The notes beneath the pieces were generated by a model. The model had not been told where the DNA came from. It made no database searches and saw nothing but the letters and a program-made list of their open reading frames with translations. A program made the translations under genes and the position numbers. Of a DNA stretch of 64,000 nucleotides, positions 51,010-59,844 are shown piece after piece. This stretch comes from an uncultured Dorea sp. (lineage in GTDB: Bacteria; Bacillota; Clostridia; Lachnospirales; Lachnospiraceae), in NCBI GenBank assembly GCA_947645355.1, contig CANSCI010000004.1, positions 1-64,000 on the forward strand. Direction: 5' to 3'. Every line of letters starts with the position of its first letter. Position 1 is the stretch's first letter.

Positions 51010-53115
51010 ATGAAAGAAGAAATAAAAGAAAACAGCACAAAAATAACGGCTCTTAACCTTCCCCGCACTATCCATCTGGTTCCCATGGATCATATTGACG
51101 GTTTCGACGTCCGTCCTGGATTTTATGAAACCAATGGGGCTACTGCTATCCCCGGAGGTGTTAATTTTACAGTCTGTTCCCAAAATGCTGCCTCCATTGA
51201 ACTGCTTCTATTTAAGCGAGAAGCGCAGGAGCCTTTTGCAGTGCTTCCTTTCCCGGCACATTACCGGATCGGAAATGTATATTCTATGATCGTTTTCAAA
51301 CTGAATATTGAAGAGTTCGAGTATGCCTACCGCGTAGACGGACCATACGAACCCAAGAAAGGACTAATCTTCAACAAGCACAAATATCTTCTGGATCCTT
51401 ATGCCAAGGCCGTTACCGGTCAGAGCCGGTGGGGCTGTACTCTCCCGCGGAGCCAGCATTATAAGGCCCGGGTCGTTAAGGATGATTTTGACTGGGAGGA
51501 TATGCGGCCGCCGCTTCTTCCCATGGAGGACCTGATCATATATGAGCTCCATGTCCGTGGATTTACCATGCACGGCTCTTCTGCTGTTGCAAAACCCGGA
51601 ACCTTCGCGGGACTCATGGAAAAGCTTCCTTACCTGCTTAAGCTGGGAGTCAATGTGGTAGAACTGATGCCGATCTTTGAATTTGACGAAATGCAGGATT
51701 ACCGGGAAGTAAACGGGCAGAAGCTTTATAATTACTGGGGTTATAACACCGTCAGCTTCTTTTCCCCAAATACCAGCTACACAGCCAGCACTGAATATAA
51801 CCGGGAAGGAAATGAACTGAAAAATCTCATCCGAACCTTCAACCAGCATGGAATTGAAGTATTCCTGGATGTTGTCTTTAATCATACCGCGGAAGGCAAT
51901 GAACAGGGCCCCTTCTTTTCCTTTAAAGGTTTTGACAATAATATTTACTACATGCTGTCACCGGACGGCAAGTATCATAATTTCAGCGGCTGCGGAAATT
52001 CTCTGAACTGCAATCACCCCATTGTAAGGCAGATGATCTTAAACTGCCTGCGCTACTGGGTTACTGCCTACCGTGTCAACGGTTTCCGTTTTGACCTTGC
52101 TTCCATACTGGGCAGAAACGAGGACGGTTCCCCGATGTCGGAGCCGCCTCTGCTGCAATCTCTTGCGTTCGATCCGATTCTCGCAGATGTCAAGCTGATT
52201 GCCGAGGCATGGGATGCCGGCGGGCTGTATCAGGTAGGCTCATTTCCGGCCTGGAACCGCTGGGCAGAATGGAACGGAAGATACCGCGACGACATGCGGC
52301 GCTACCTGAAGGGCGATGCCGGCCTGGCTCAGGCTGCTGCCCTCCGCATTGCCGGTTCCGGAGACATTTATGAGGCTCATTCCCGCAAAAATGCTTCTGT
52401 AAATTTTATCACGTGTCATGACGGTTTTACCTTATATGACCTCTTCTCCTACAACGAGAAACACAATGAGTCGAACGGATGGAATAATACAGACGGCGCC
52501 AATGATAATAACAGTTGGAACTGCGGTGTGGAAGGCGACACAGACGCCCCGGAGATCCTCACCCTTAGAAAACGCATGATTAAAAATTCCTTTGCCCTTC
52601 TTATGTGCAGCAGAGGAATTCCTATGTTTCTTGCAGGAGATGAATTCTGCAACACACAATTTGGCAATAACAATGCTTACTGCCACGACAGCATCATATC
52701 CTGGCTTGACTGGGACAGATTAGAGCAATACCACGATATCTTCGATTTCTTCCGATATATGATACGATTCCGCAAAGAACACCATGTGCTTCGCACCAAC
52801 ATCAGCGACGGCGTCTGCGGACTTCCGGATGTGAGTTTCCACGGCACCAGGCCCTGGTGCTCACAGTTTGCAGAGTATGACAGATATGTCGGAGTCATGT
52901 TTGCCGGTCAGGCATCCGGCACAGGACCGGAGGTCATCTATGTTGCCTCTAACGCTTACTGGGAAGATCTGGAAGTAAAACTTCCAAAGCTTCCGGCATC
53001 CATGTGGTGGGAAATTGCCGTAGATACATGGAAGGAAGAGCAGAAACATGCTCCGATAAATGGAGAGTCGATCCTGATACATGCAAGAAGTGTTATGGTT
53101 CTGGTCGGGAAATAG
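51010..53115 (+). CDS. Glycogen debranching enzyme (GlgX/isoamylase-like, GH13)
   Basis: A 701-residue enzyme that cuts alpha-1,6 branches of glycogen or starch. The N-terminal CBM48-like domain covers ~30-130 (GGVNFTVCSQNAASIELLLF, VDGPYEPKKG). The GH13 barrel has DVVFNHTAEG, nucleophile Asp in GFRFDLASIL, acid/base Glu in LIAEAWDAGG and the CHDGFTLYDLFSYNEKHN signature of GlgX/TreX. The ATG at 51010 has GAGG nine bases upstream; earlier ATGs are possible. Upstream 50924-50936 carries GCCGATATATAAT, the same motif as upstream of 7555. It is convergent with the NCS1 permease. Confidence 0.9.
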   Translation: MKEEIKENSTKITALNLPRTIHLVPMDHIDGFDVRPGFYETNGATAIPGGVNFTVCSQNAASIELLLFKREAQEPFAVLPFPAHYRIGNVYSMIVFKLNIEEFEYAYRVDGPYEPKKGLIFNKHKYLLDPYAKAVTGQSRWGCTLPRSQHYKARVVKDDFDWEDMRPPLLPMEDLIIYELHVRGFTMHGSSAVAKPGTFAGLMEKLPYLLKLGVNVVELMPIFEFDEMQDYREVNGQKLYNYWGYNTVSFFSPNTSYTASTEYNREGNELKNLIRTFNQHGIEVFLDVVFNHTAEGNEQGPFFSFKGFDNNIYYMLSPDGKYHNFSGCGNSLNCNHPIVRQMILNCLRYWVTAYRVNGFRFDLASILGRNEDGSPMSEPPLLQSLAFDPILADVKLIAEAWDAGGLYQVGSFPAWNRWAEWNGRYRDDMRRYLKGDAGLAQAAALRIAGSGDIYEAHSRKNASVNFITCHDGFTLYDLFSYNEKHNESNGWNNTDGANDNNSWNCGVEGDTDAPEILTLRKRMIKNSFALLMCSRGIPMFLAGDEFCNTQFGNNNAYCHDSIISWLDWDRLEQYHDIFDFFRYMIRFRKEHHVLRTNISDGVCGLPDVSFHGTRPWCSQFAEYDRYVGVMFAGQASGTGPEVIYVASNAYWEDLEVKLPKLPASMWWEIAVDTWKEEQKHAPINGESILIHARSVMVLVGK

Positions 53116-53409
53116 ATTGGGGCAGCAGACAGACAAGCAATCCTCCGTTAATTGCTGCTTTAAACTTATTCATTTCTAAAGATATGAGGAAAAGTGACGG
53201 CTTACACATCAACAGCTGCCTTGTGGGAAAATCAAAAATTTGGGATTTTCCCACAAGAGTATAAAACACTTCTCTTCCTTCTGCCTGTATCGCTGGATTT
53301 TTTTAGATTTTTCCAGCGCAAAAGCTTCTTCTAGCTGCTCTTTCCTAACACCGGCCAGAATACAAAGTGATAAGGCACTATTTTTCCAAATATATACTGT
53401 TCACAAACA
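53116..53409. other. Convergent intergenic region with long hairpin
   Basis: No complete gene. A perfect 14-pair inverted repeat (CTTGTGGGAAAATC / GATTTTCCCACAAG, 53220-53257) with a 10-base loop is the likely stop for one or both converging transcripts, although no T-run follows. On the minus strand an open frame of ~60 codons without a start (KEQLEEAFALEKSKKIQRYRQKEEK) runs from 53406 to 53218; I do not recognise it and it may be a gene remnant. Confidence 0.45.
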
Positions 53410-53504
53410 TTACTCTTCCGTTACTTCTCCGATCACTCCTACCTTATTCTTTCCCAAAGTATACATAAGGATCAGATATACGAAAAATCCGGCCAACAAT
53501 GAAT
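53410..53504 (-). other. Out-of-frame C-terminal tail of the NCS1 permease gene
   Basis: Just after the permease TGA, shifting the frame by one base gives LNSLLAGFFVYLILMYTLGKNK and then VGVIGEVTEE before a TAA at 53410. This is a membrane helix and a cytoplasmic tail of the kind that ends CodB-type permeases. One base appears to be missing in the run GCTTTCTGAATT near 53508. Confidence 0.75.
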
Positions 53505-54707
53505 TCAGAAAGCCCCAATTACCCAGGCCACGAAAGCCAGCACATTGCATTTACAGTATACCGTTCCTCTCCCAAATTCATAATGACGTCTTCTTACAAA
53601 ATAATAATCTGCAATAAGAACTCCTGCTGATGGCGGAAGTGCAACGCCTAAAACAGACAGCCAGCGGCTAAAATGATTCGAAATACCTAATACTCCCAAA
53701 ATTGTTGCTGCAATACCTGTCACCAGAACAATATATCTCTTTTTGCCTTTGATAATATTTGAAAATCCCAGAGAAGCAGAATACAAATTGTTATCATTAG
53801 TTGTCCATTGTGCTGCTATGAGCACTAAAAGTGCCGGGAAGCCAAGTCCCATCTGGATCATTGCAGCAGGCATATTATCATTTCCTGTTGCCAAACAGGT
53901 AATAAACCCTGCAATAATAATAAATGTATTTCCTCCTAAATATCCTAATATTGTACTGGTTACGGCAATGCGGGGAGTTTTTGCATACCGTGTAATATCT
54001 GCTTGTGCACATCCCGCTGTTGCAATAGAACCCACTACCATCACAATAGCTGCACTGATACTCAATGGCGCTTTCGGCTGCATTGCCGTAAGAACACTCA
54101 ATCCTCCTGCACGGCTTGTCCCTGCAATTACCGCTGCAATAGAAAGCAGGATAATGAGAGGTACTGCAATCGTACTTAAAATAGAAAGGCCTTTATATCC
54201 TACATATGCGGTGATCATCATTAAAATACCACCCCAGAATGCTGCCACCGAAACTTTGGTGATAAAACCGCCGCCTGGGAATAGAGCATGCAGGGTTTCT
54301 CCAAAAAAACCTACCTGCACCGAATACCAGCCCAGCATTACGATCGCAATGACAAAACTAACAATGAAAGACCCATAGCGCCCAAAAGAATGCCTCATCA
54401 ACATAGAAGTGGACACCCTTTCTTTTGCACCAATATACCCTACAGCACATGCATAAGCCACTACGATACAGTTTCCGAAAAATGAAACCAGAAGCCCTTG
54501 TACAAGAGTAAGCCCAAATGCCAATGCGGAACCTGTAAAAAGTCCAGAGACACAAATACAATATCCGGCGCTTACAAAGGCCAAGTTCAAAAATCCCCGA
54601 CTTTCGCTGTCTGGAACACGCTGTGTAGCATTATCATTACTATACACGGCCATCTTATCTTCCTGTGTACTGCCTGAAAAATCTTTTTGATTGTCACTAT
54701 AACTCAT
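53505..54707 (-). CDS. NCS1-family cytosine/purine permease (CodB-like), C-terminally frameshifted
   Basis: A 400-residue membrane protein with about eleven helices. Family signatures include SAGYCICVSGLFTGSALAFGL at the N-terminus, GWYSVQVGFFGETL, SIATAGCAQADITRYAK and the late WLSVLGVALPPSAGVLIADYYFVRRRHYE. CodB-like proteins import cytosine, hydantoins or other nucleobases with a cation. The frame ends in WVIGAF-TGA, while homologues continue with a last helix; that helix is present one frame over (53410-53504). So the gene has a single-base deletion, or the sequence has an error. DUF917 and PucR neighbours suggest nucleobase or hydantoin use. Confidence 0.85.
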   Translation of the reverse strand: MSYSDNQKDFSGSTQEDKMAVYSNDNATQRVPDSESRGFLNLAFVSAGYCICVSGLFTGSALAFGLTLVQGLLVSFFGNCIVVAYACAVGYIGAKERVSTSMLMRHSFGRYGSFIVSFVIAIVMLGWYSVQVGFFGETLHALFPGGGFITKVSVAAFWGGILMMITAYVGYKGLSILSTIAVPLIILLSIAAVIAGTSRAGGLSVLTAMQPKAPLSISAAIVMVVGSIATAGCAQADITRYAKTPRIAVTSTILGYLGGNTFIIIAGFITCLATGNDNMPAAMIQMGLGFPALLVLIAAQWTTNDNNLYSASLGFSNIIKGKKRYIVLVTGIAATILGVLGISNHFSRWLSVLGVALPPSAGVLIADYYFVRRRHYEFGRGTVYCKCNVLAFVAWVIGAF

Positions 54708-54807
54708 AGTTCACCTCCTCTTTTAGTATAAGAACCATGTAACCCTTCGATTACATAAATGAAGGAAATGCAAAACAATACTTATTGTCTGCCCTTACGA
54801 TCCTTAA

Positions 54808-55932
54808 TTATCCCATCAGATCCTCAATCGGAACATAATCATAATCATAGCCAAAATATCTGGCACTTAGAATGGAAAGCCCTTTTTCTGTCCTAAACTG
54901 AGCGTTTCCTTTCATTCCAAGGACTGCAACATGATTTCCTTCTCGAATATCGGTATTTGTAATAGGTTCCGCCGTCTTTGCATCTACTACCTCAATTAAA
55001 TCAGGGCTGCATACATACGGCTTTCCATCCAACCACGAAACATGATTTTCATTTTTATACCAGAACTTAAAGGTATGTCCCTCAAATTTTCCGGTTCCTT
55101 TGATAGTACAATCTCCAATCAAATATCCCGCAGAATCAATCCAACTCTTTCCAGAAACAATGCCCTCAAATAACTGCCATGCATCTGCCGCCTCCATTGC
55201 CGCCTTCACCGGATCATCTCCCGCTTCCCTTGCCTGTCGGATAGCTCGTCCAAGATTTAAACACTTAGTCAATGTTCCTGGAATAATTGCTTTTTTCATA
55301 TCCTTTCCTTTGATCACAAGACCGCTCTCTGCACAGATCACCATAGCATTTGTACTGAATCCCTTACCAAATACCTCTACCATCTGACTGTTTACCGAGT
55401 TTTCAATCGTTAGTACATTGCCCCACCGGTCACAGCTTACTACCGGCGTCAGGTTAAAATCGTACAACATGGGGGAAGCCTGCGGCATTTCCGGCAAAGC
55501 GCGTCCGCTGTAGTCTCCGTCTACTACATGCATCTTCAACCGCGCAGCTGCATCAACCGGCGCCGGTGTATTGATGCCTCCCAGTTCAAAAGGAACTAAT
55601 GCGTCAAATTTTTCTACGCCCATTCTGGCTGCCAATCCTTCAATTGAAGCTGCCATTTCCCGCTCTACCGTCTCTTTACACAGCCCTTTTTCAGCCATTT
55701 CTTTCTTTATTTCTGGTTTTGCCGGTGCAATTGATCCCATAAAAAGCGACATACAAGTCAAAGCGTCATCTGGAATACTCATAGGGTCTATCCAACCCAG
55801 TTCCAGCCCATCTTCCAGATCTTCCAGCAGATATCGAAGGCCCACATCCTGTGGGCCGCCTCCCCCAGTACCCATAAATGTACATCCCCGTACAAAATCC
55901 CTTGCATCCGTTTCTGTTTTGATCGTAATCAT
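54808..55932 (-). CDS. DUF917 family protein (S-methyl thiohydantoin desulfurase-like)
   Basis: A 374-residue soluble protein. The GTGGGGPQDVGLRYL motif near residue 22 is the DUF917 signature. FELGGINTPAPVDAAARLKM and VVDGDYSGRALPEMPQ follow. Members in the hydantoinase neighbourhood remove sulfur from methyl-thiohydantoins or are tied to hydantoin breakdown; most are uncharacterised. It lies upstream of the permease on the same strand, so both are likely one operon under PucR control. No hydantoinase gene is in the window. Confidence 0.85.
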   Translation of the reverse strand: MITIKTETDARDFVRGCTFMGTGGGGPQDVGLRYLLEDLEDGLELGWIDPMSIPDDALTCMSLFMGSIAPAKPEIKKEMAEKGLCKETVEREMAASIEGLAARMGVEKFDALVPFELGGINTPAPVDAAARLKMHVVDGDYSGRALPEMPQASPMLYDFNLTPVVSCDRWGNVLTIENSVNSQMVEVFGKGFSTNAMVICAESGLVIKGKDMKKAIIPGTLTKCLNLGRAIRQAREAGDDPVKAAMEAADAWQLFEGIVSGKSWIDSAGYLIGDCTIKGTGKFEGHTFKFWYKNENHVSWLDGKPYVCSPDLIEVVDAKTAEPITNTDIREGNHVAVLGMKGNAQFRTEKGLSILSARYFGYDYDYVPIEDLMG

Positions 55933-56074
55933 ACGCTCTCCTCCTTATATTATAATTCTACTTCTATTATGATTATATATTCTGTATTTTCTTGCATATA
56001 GTTTTTATAGTACAAAAATTTTATATATATTTTGTTTATTTAGACAATTCATTTCACTTTTATGTGAAATCAGT

Positions 56075-56206
56075 TTAAACTGCTTTAAACTGCCTTACTA
56101 TAATGAAAAAGTGATTTTCAACCTGTAATATAATAAAGCCCAGCATACGCTGGGCGGGATTTTCTCTTTCCTTGTCGATGCGATGGAAGATCTCACTCTC
56201 TGCCAT
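56075..56206 (-). CDS. Possible small protein or remnant (43 codons)
   Basis: Below the ORF-track cutoff. An ATG frame reads MAESEIFHRIDKERENPAQR and continues to a TAA with a hydrophobic stretch (MLGFIILQVENHFFIIV). The start has only a G-run (GGGGGA) close by, not a normal ribosome site, and the PucR terminator hairpin lies inside it. It reads like protein but may be a fragment. Confidence 0.25.
   Translation of the reverse strand: MAESEIFHRIDKERENPAQRMLGFIILQVENHFFIIVRQFKAV
56138..56155 (-). terminator. Terminator of the PucR-type regulator gene
   Basis: A perfect 7-pair stem GCCCAGC/GCTGGGC with an ATAC loop, followed on the minus strand by TTTATTATATT. Confidence 0.7.
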
Positions 56207-56243
56207 TCCCCCAAAATCCTCATGGATACATCATTGGAAAGTT

Positions 56244-57848
56244 TTAATTATTTAAATTTAAAATACGATGAATAGCTAATGCCAAATAAAGATAATGATT
56301 TCCGCGAAATTCGAAATACTCGTTCCCTAAAGCAAGACGGGCTTTTCGAATTCTATATTTGATAGTATTGACATGGACAAACATTTTTTCTGCTGTTTTA
56401 GAAATATTTCCGTCAGTGTCCAAGAAAAAAATTTCCAGAGTTTTAATTATTTCATCTCTGTCTTTGATCCTGTTAAGCGGAGCTAAAACCAATAGGTTAA
56501 ATTCCATTTTCTGAGAATTATTTGAAATAATACGCTTACAATCTTCTGCAATACGTATAGAAAGCATATCAAATACTGACCGCAGAGGATTAATACGCAC
56601 CATAAAATCCCAACAGCTGCATATGGATAAATAAATATCCTTAATAAATGTAAGAGAATCCATCTGCATATATGCCAATTTAACAGAAAATGACTTCTCG
56701 TTCAGGATTGCATATAAGGAGGACGCCAGTTCCTTTAAATCACTAAATGTCAGATTCTCTAAAAGCAATACGATCACGGCCTCTTCTGATATATCCAGTA
56801 AAGAAGAAAACTTCTGTGAATCAAAAAAGGCGGCAGTCTCCCTGCCAAGGCGCTGTAATTGAATTTCCCTTGCGCGAACAGACTCACTGCTCAACCGGAG
56901 ATAGAAAAGCGTTCCCGATTCTTTTTCATAGTCAGAGATATTTTTAGCGTTCGACGTTTCATCATGAAACGTACCGGATAGTAAAGTTCGAAGAAGCGTA
57001 GAATGCTGTTTTTCTTTAAATCCCAAATGCCAGACATCATCCGCAATCGAAAGAATTTCGGACGCCTGACGCAGCAACAGGGGATCCATTTTCCTGCTGG
57101 ATGTTATACAAAAAAGAAATAACGGCGGAAAGACGCGGGATGCTGCATCTTGAAAATGTAAATACAGAGTCCTGTTCCCAACCGTTTGAGAAACGGGAGA
57201 GAACTTGCTGATAATTAATTCATCCAAACTGATATCTACCAGAAAATCTTTCATTGTTATATTAGGAAGGGAAGGAGGGCACCACTCGGAAATGTATGTT
57301 AAGTCTGAACGATACAAGAACAAATGACTTTCAATATTCTGTCCGATCAATTCCAAAAGTTTTGTGACAGTACGCCGGGATTTAGGAAGAACAGAAAAAC
57401 GATAGAGAACCTTGTCAAAAAAGCGGCACTCGGAAGATCTTTTCAAGTATAAGGACTCCATGATATCCTGGATCATTTCACTGTAGCTGACATCCTGATT
57501 AGAAAAAATGACAAGCAAAGGATAATCCAGTTGATCAGCCAAAGCTATAAGTGCCCCGTCTACATCAGGCATGACAATTCCAATATGAAACAAAACCAGT
57601 GCTGCAGTCCCGAGTTTTTGGAGTTGACGGAGGGTAGAACATTGAGCGCTGACATCATTTTTTTTGCTGTAGAAAGAAGTAATGACGATATCACCTTCTC
57701 CAAAAAAGGGTGACCGGAACATTTCCTTGTCAGACCATTCGAGAACAGTACAAGAACGCACAGGACGGGACAATCCTTTCTTCCCGCCTACTACTTTGGC
57801 TTTGGAAAAAGAAGCCATACTCAAACAGTCCTTTACCGTTAAATCCAT
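56244..57848 (-). CDS. PucR family transcriptional regulator
   Basis: A 534-residue regulator. The N-terminal PucR-like domain (LTVKDCLSMASFSKAKVVGGKKGLSRPVRSCTVLEW) covers ~1-125 and is thought to sense purine-pathway compounds. The middle is a GGDEF-like-fold linker without catalytic motifs. The C-terminus has the PucR HTH (KTLEIFFLDTDGNISKTAEKMFVHVNTIKYRIRKARLALG). In Bacillus, PucR controls purine breakdown. Its place beside a nucleobase-type permease and DUF917 fits that role here. Confidence 0.9.
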   Translation of the reverse strand: MDLTVKDCLSMASFSKAKVVGGKKGLSRPVRSCTVLEWSDKEMFRSPFFGEGDIVITSFYSKKNDVSAQCSTLRQLQKLGTAALVLFHIGIVMPDVDGALIALADQLDYPLLVIFSNQDVSYSEMIQDIMESLYLKRSSECRFFDKVLYRFSVLPKSRRTVTKLLELIGQNIESHLFLYRSDLTYISEWCPPSLPNITMKDFLVDISLDELIISKFSPVSQTVGNRTLYLHFQDAASRVFPPLFLFCITSSRKMDPLLLRQASEILSIADDVWHLGFKEKQHSTLLRTLLSGTFHDETSNAKNISDYEKESGTLFYLRLSSESVRAREIQLQRLGRETAAFFDSQKFSSLLDISEEAVIVLLLENLTFSDLKELASSLYAILNEKSFSVKLAYMQMDSLTFIKDIYLSICSCWDFMVRINPLRSVFDMLSIRIAEDCKRIISNNSQKMEFNLLVLAPLNRIKDRDEIIKTLEIFFLDTDGNISKTAEKMFVHVNTIKYRIRKARLALGNEYFEFRGNHYLYLALAIHRILNLNN

Positions 57849-57939
57849 TAAATCACCTTCTACGCCCTCGTTTTATAAATGACTATATTGTATCATACGC
57901 ATATTATGAATGCAATCATTTTGCAGACCGTTATGACCA

Positions 57940-58842
57940 TTATGAAGACCACTTTTCAGATGCTGCCTGAATCCCAGCGACCGCGCCGTCTGCAACTGCC
58001 GTAGCCACTTGTCTTATCTTCTTTACGCAGATATCTCCTGCCGCAAATACTCCCGGAATCTGCGTCTGCATGGAATGATCAACCGGAATATATCCGTCTT
58101 CCAGCTTCAATTCCGTATACATCTGGGTATTGGCAACAATTCCCGCATATACAAACACTCCGCACTCTGCATCCTTTACAATCTGCTTCTTTCCCGTTCT
58201 GTTATCTGTAAACTCAAGCTGTTCTGCCGCCCCGTCTCCGTATACCGCAGTGAGGCTCGAATGCGGCATGACCTCTATAGAATCACAGACAGCAGCCTTA
58301 TCCTTGAATTCCTGAATACATGCCAGTTCATCCTCCACGCAGACAATCGTAACCTTTCCCGCTATTTGGGCAAGATACAGTGCTTCCTTCACCGCCCCGT
58401 CCGCTCCGCCGATAACATAGACATTCTTTCCTTTATAATCCGGCCCGTCTTTCGGTGCATTTAATCTGACACCCTTAAGGTCTTCCCCCGGAATTCCCAG
58501 CATACGTCCGGAACCGCCGTTTGCAAGAATTAAAGCTTTCGATTCATAACTCCCTTTATCCGTAATGACTTTTTTTATTTCGCCGGCAAGCTTTGTCTGC
58601 ATCACATTTTCATAGCGGATCTCCACACCGGCTCCAAGCGCCTGCTCTTTCATCCGTTCGGCAAACGTATGGCCGGATTCTCCCTGAACAATTGCTGTAT
58701 AGTGTGTAACTGTGGACACGGTTCCGATCAAACCGCCCACCTGCTTCTTTTCCAGCACCAAAACACTTTTCCCTCTGCTTTTTCCATAGACAGCCGCACT
58801 AATCCCGGCCGGGCCGGCGCCGATCACAATGATGTCATACAT
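57940..58842 (-). CDS. Thioredoxin-reductase-like flavoprotein without redox cysteines
   Basis: A 300-residue FAD/NAD(P)-binding protein. The FAD motif is IGAGPAGISAAVYGKS at the N-terminus; the second dinucleotide motif is VIGGADGAVKEALYLA; the FAD closing motif AAGDICVKKIRQVATAVADG is present. The CxxC disulfide expected between them is absent: that region reads LNAPKDGPDYKGKNV. It therefore cannot reduce thioredoxin and may pass NAD(P)H electrons to a ferredoxin or flavoprotein. Start at the ATG 58842 with GGGGAGGAT upstream. It ends the Etf operon; a hairpin separates it from the isomerase gene. Confidence 0.85.
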   Translation of the reverse strand: MYDIIVIGAGPAGISAAVYGKSRGKSVLVLEKKQVGGLIGTVSTVTHYTAIVQGESGHTFAERMKEQALGAGVEIRYENVMQTKLAGEIKKVITDKGSYESKALILANGGSGRMLGIPGEDLKGVRLNAPKDGPDYKGKNVYVIGGADGAVKEALYLAQIAGKVTIVCVEDELACIQEFKDKAAVCDSIEVMPHSSLTAVYGDGAAEQLEFTDNRTGKKQIVKDAECGVFVYAGIVANTQMYTELKLEDGYIPVDHSMQTQIPGVFAAGDICVKKIRQVATAVADGAVAGIQAASEKWSS

Positions 58843-58968
58843 TTTTGTATCCTCCCCATACATAAAAAATAGCAGGCAATAATTAATCTCCCGGCTTTTC
58901 CCGGCTATTAACATATGCCTGTTATCCATTGTTCCCTGTCCATTCAGACATTATTCGAAGCATTCTGC

Positions 58969-58998
58969 AAAGGGCTGACAAAAAACTGACAGCCCTTT
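58969..58998 (-). terminator. Hairpin between isomerase-like and TrxR-like genes
   Basis: An inverted repeat AAAGGGCTG / CAGCCCTTT with an inner TCAG/CTGA pair, 24 bases after the isomerase-like stop. It lacks a T-run on the minus strand and is more likely an attenuator than a full stop. Confidence 0.5.
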
Positions 58999-59022
58999 TA
59001 TTGTATTTCAAATCATATCGTA

Positions 59023-59844
59023 CTATTTCACGCCGCAGTCCTTTAGGAATATGGCTGTTTTTCCGGCATCCTCCTCCGGCGCTTTGCTCTCAGCATCACA
59101 TTCTACCGCCAGCTCTATCTTTTTATCACTTTCCTGCAGCAATCCTAGAATAGGCTTAAAATCTATAAGTCCTTTATCAAGAGAGCAGAACCTGCCTTTT
59201 TCATCCACACCCTTCAGGTGAAAATATTGAATCCGCCCAATGTATTTTTTCGCTACATCATAAGGGTTCCCTCCCCCTAATGCCACATGTCCGCAATCCG
59301 GGCAGAGCCATACTTTTGTATGCTCCATCACCTTATCAAGCTGTTCCGGGCTTTCTACCAGTGAACCCATATGAGGGTGGAAACTTGTTATAAGGCCAAT
59401 TTCCCCGGCCCTGTCAGAGATCCCATCCAACGCTTTCCCCAGTTTTTCATAATCAGATTCCCGGATACCCCGGCAGCGGACTGCGCCTCCTCCCAGTACC
59501 AGATGCCTGGCGCCCAGTTTCCTGGCAAGCCGGGCCGTACGCATGATCTTGGCGTACTCCTCTTCAAGTATTTCATCATAAATAAAATTAGCGGCACTAT
59601 ATACAGCCTTAAGGGACACCTGGCATCTTTCCAGAAGAATCTGTAGTCTCCCCGGATCATCCTCATATGCAAGCAGGTTCCCATCAAACATTTCAACACT
59701 TTCATAGCCGGCCTTTGCAATCCCCCTGACTGCATCCTCATCACTTCCTGTGGCTACATAATATGCATAATTTACATTATTCGAACCACAGCAATGGGTA
59801 GTAACTTTTCCCCATGCATTCGTACTGTACGCAACATCCATCAT
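59023..59844 (-). CDS. Xylose-isomerase-like TIM-barrel protein (sugar phosphate isomerase/epimerase family)
   Basis: A 273-residue AP endonuclease 2-like TIM barrel. Metal-binding positions of the fold are visible: Glu in YESVEMFDG, His in ITSFHPHMG, Asp/His in CPDCGHVALGGG, His in RIQYFHLKG and Glu in KIELAVECDAE. Family members isomerise or epimerise sugars, and some cleave C-glycosides or dehydrate inositols. The ATG overlaps the EtfA stop (ATGA), which is striking: a sugar-type enzyme is coupled to an electron-transfer flavoprotein. Substrate is unknown. Confidence 0.82.
   Translation of the reverse strand: MMDVAYSTNAWGKVTTHCCGSNNVNYAYYVATGSDEDAVRGIAKAGYESVEMFDGNLLAYEDDPGRLQILLERCQVSLKAVYSAANFIYDEILEEEYAKIMRTARLARKLGARHLVLGGGAVRCRGIRESDYEKLGKALDGISDRAGEIGLITSFHPHMGSLVESPEQLDKVMEHTKVWLCPDCGHVALGGGNPYDVAKKYIGRIQYFHLKGVDEKGRFCSLDKGLIDFKPILGLLQESDKKIELAVECDAESKAPEEDAGKTAIFLKDCGVK

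Larger units (their letters stand above)
55933..56243. promoter_or_regulatory. Intergenic region between DUF917 and PucR genes
   Basis: A 311-base stretch. The 55940-56060 part is very AT-rich and should hold the DUF917 promoter. A GTTTAAAC palindrome and the direct repeat CAGTTTAAACTGCTTTAAACTGCC (56071-56094) could bind PucR. The rest holds a small open frame (56075-56206) and the PucR terminator. Confidence 0.4.
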
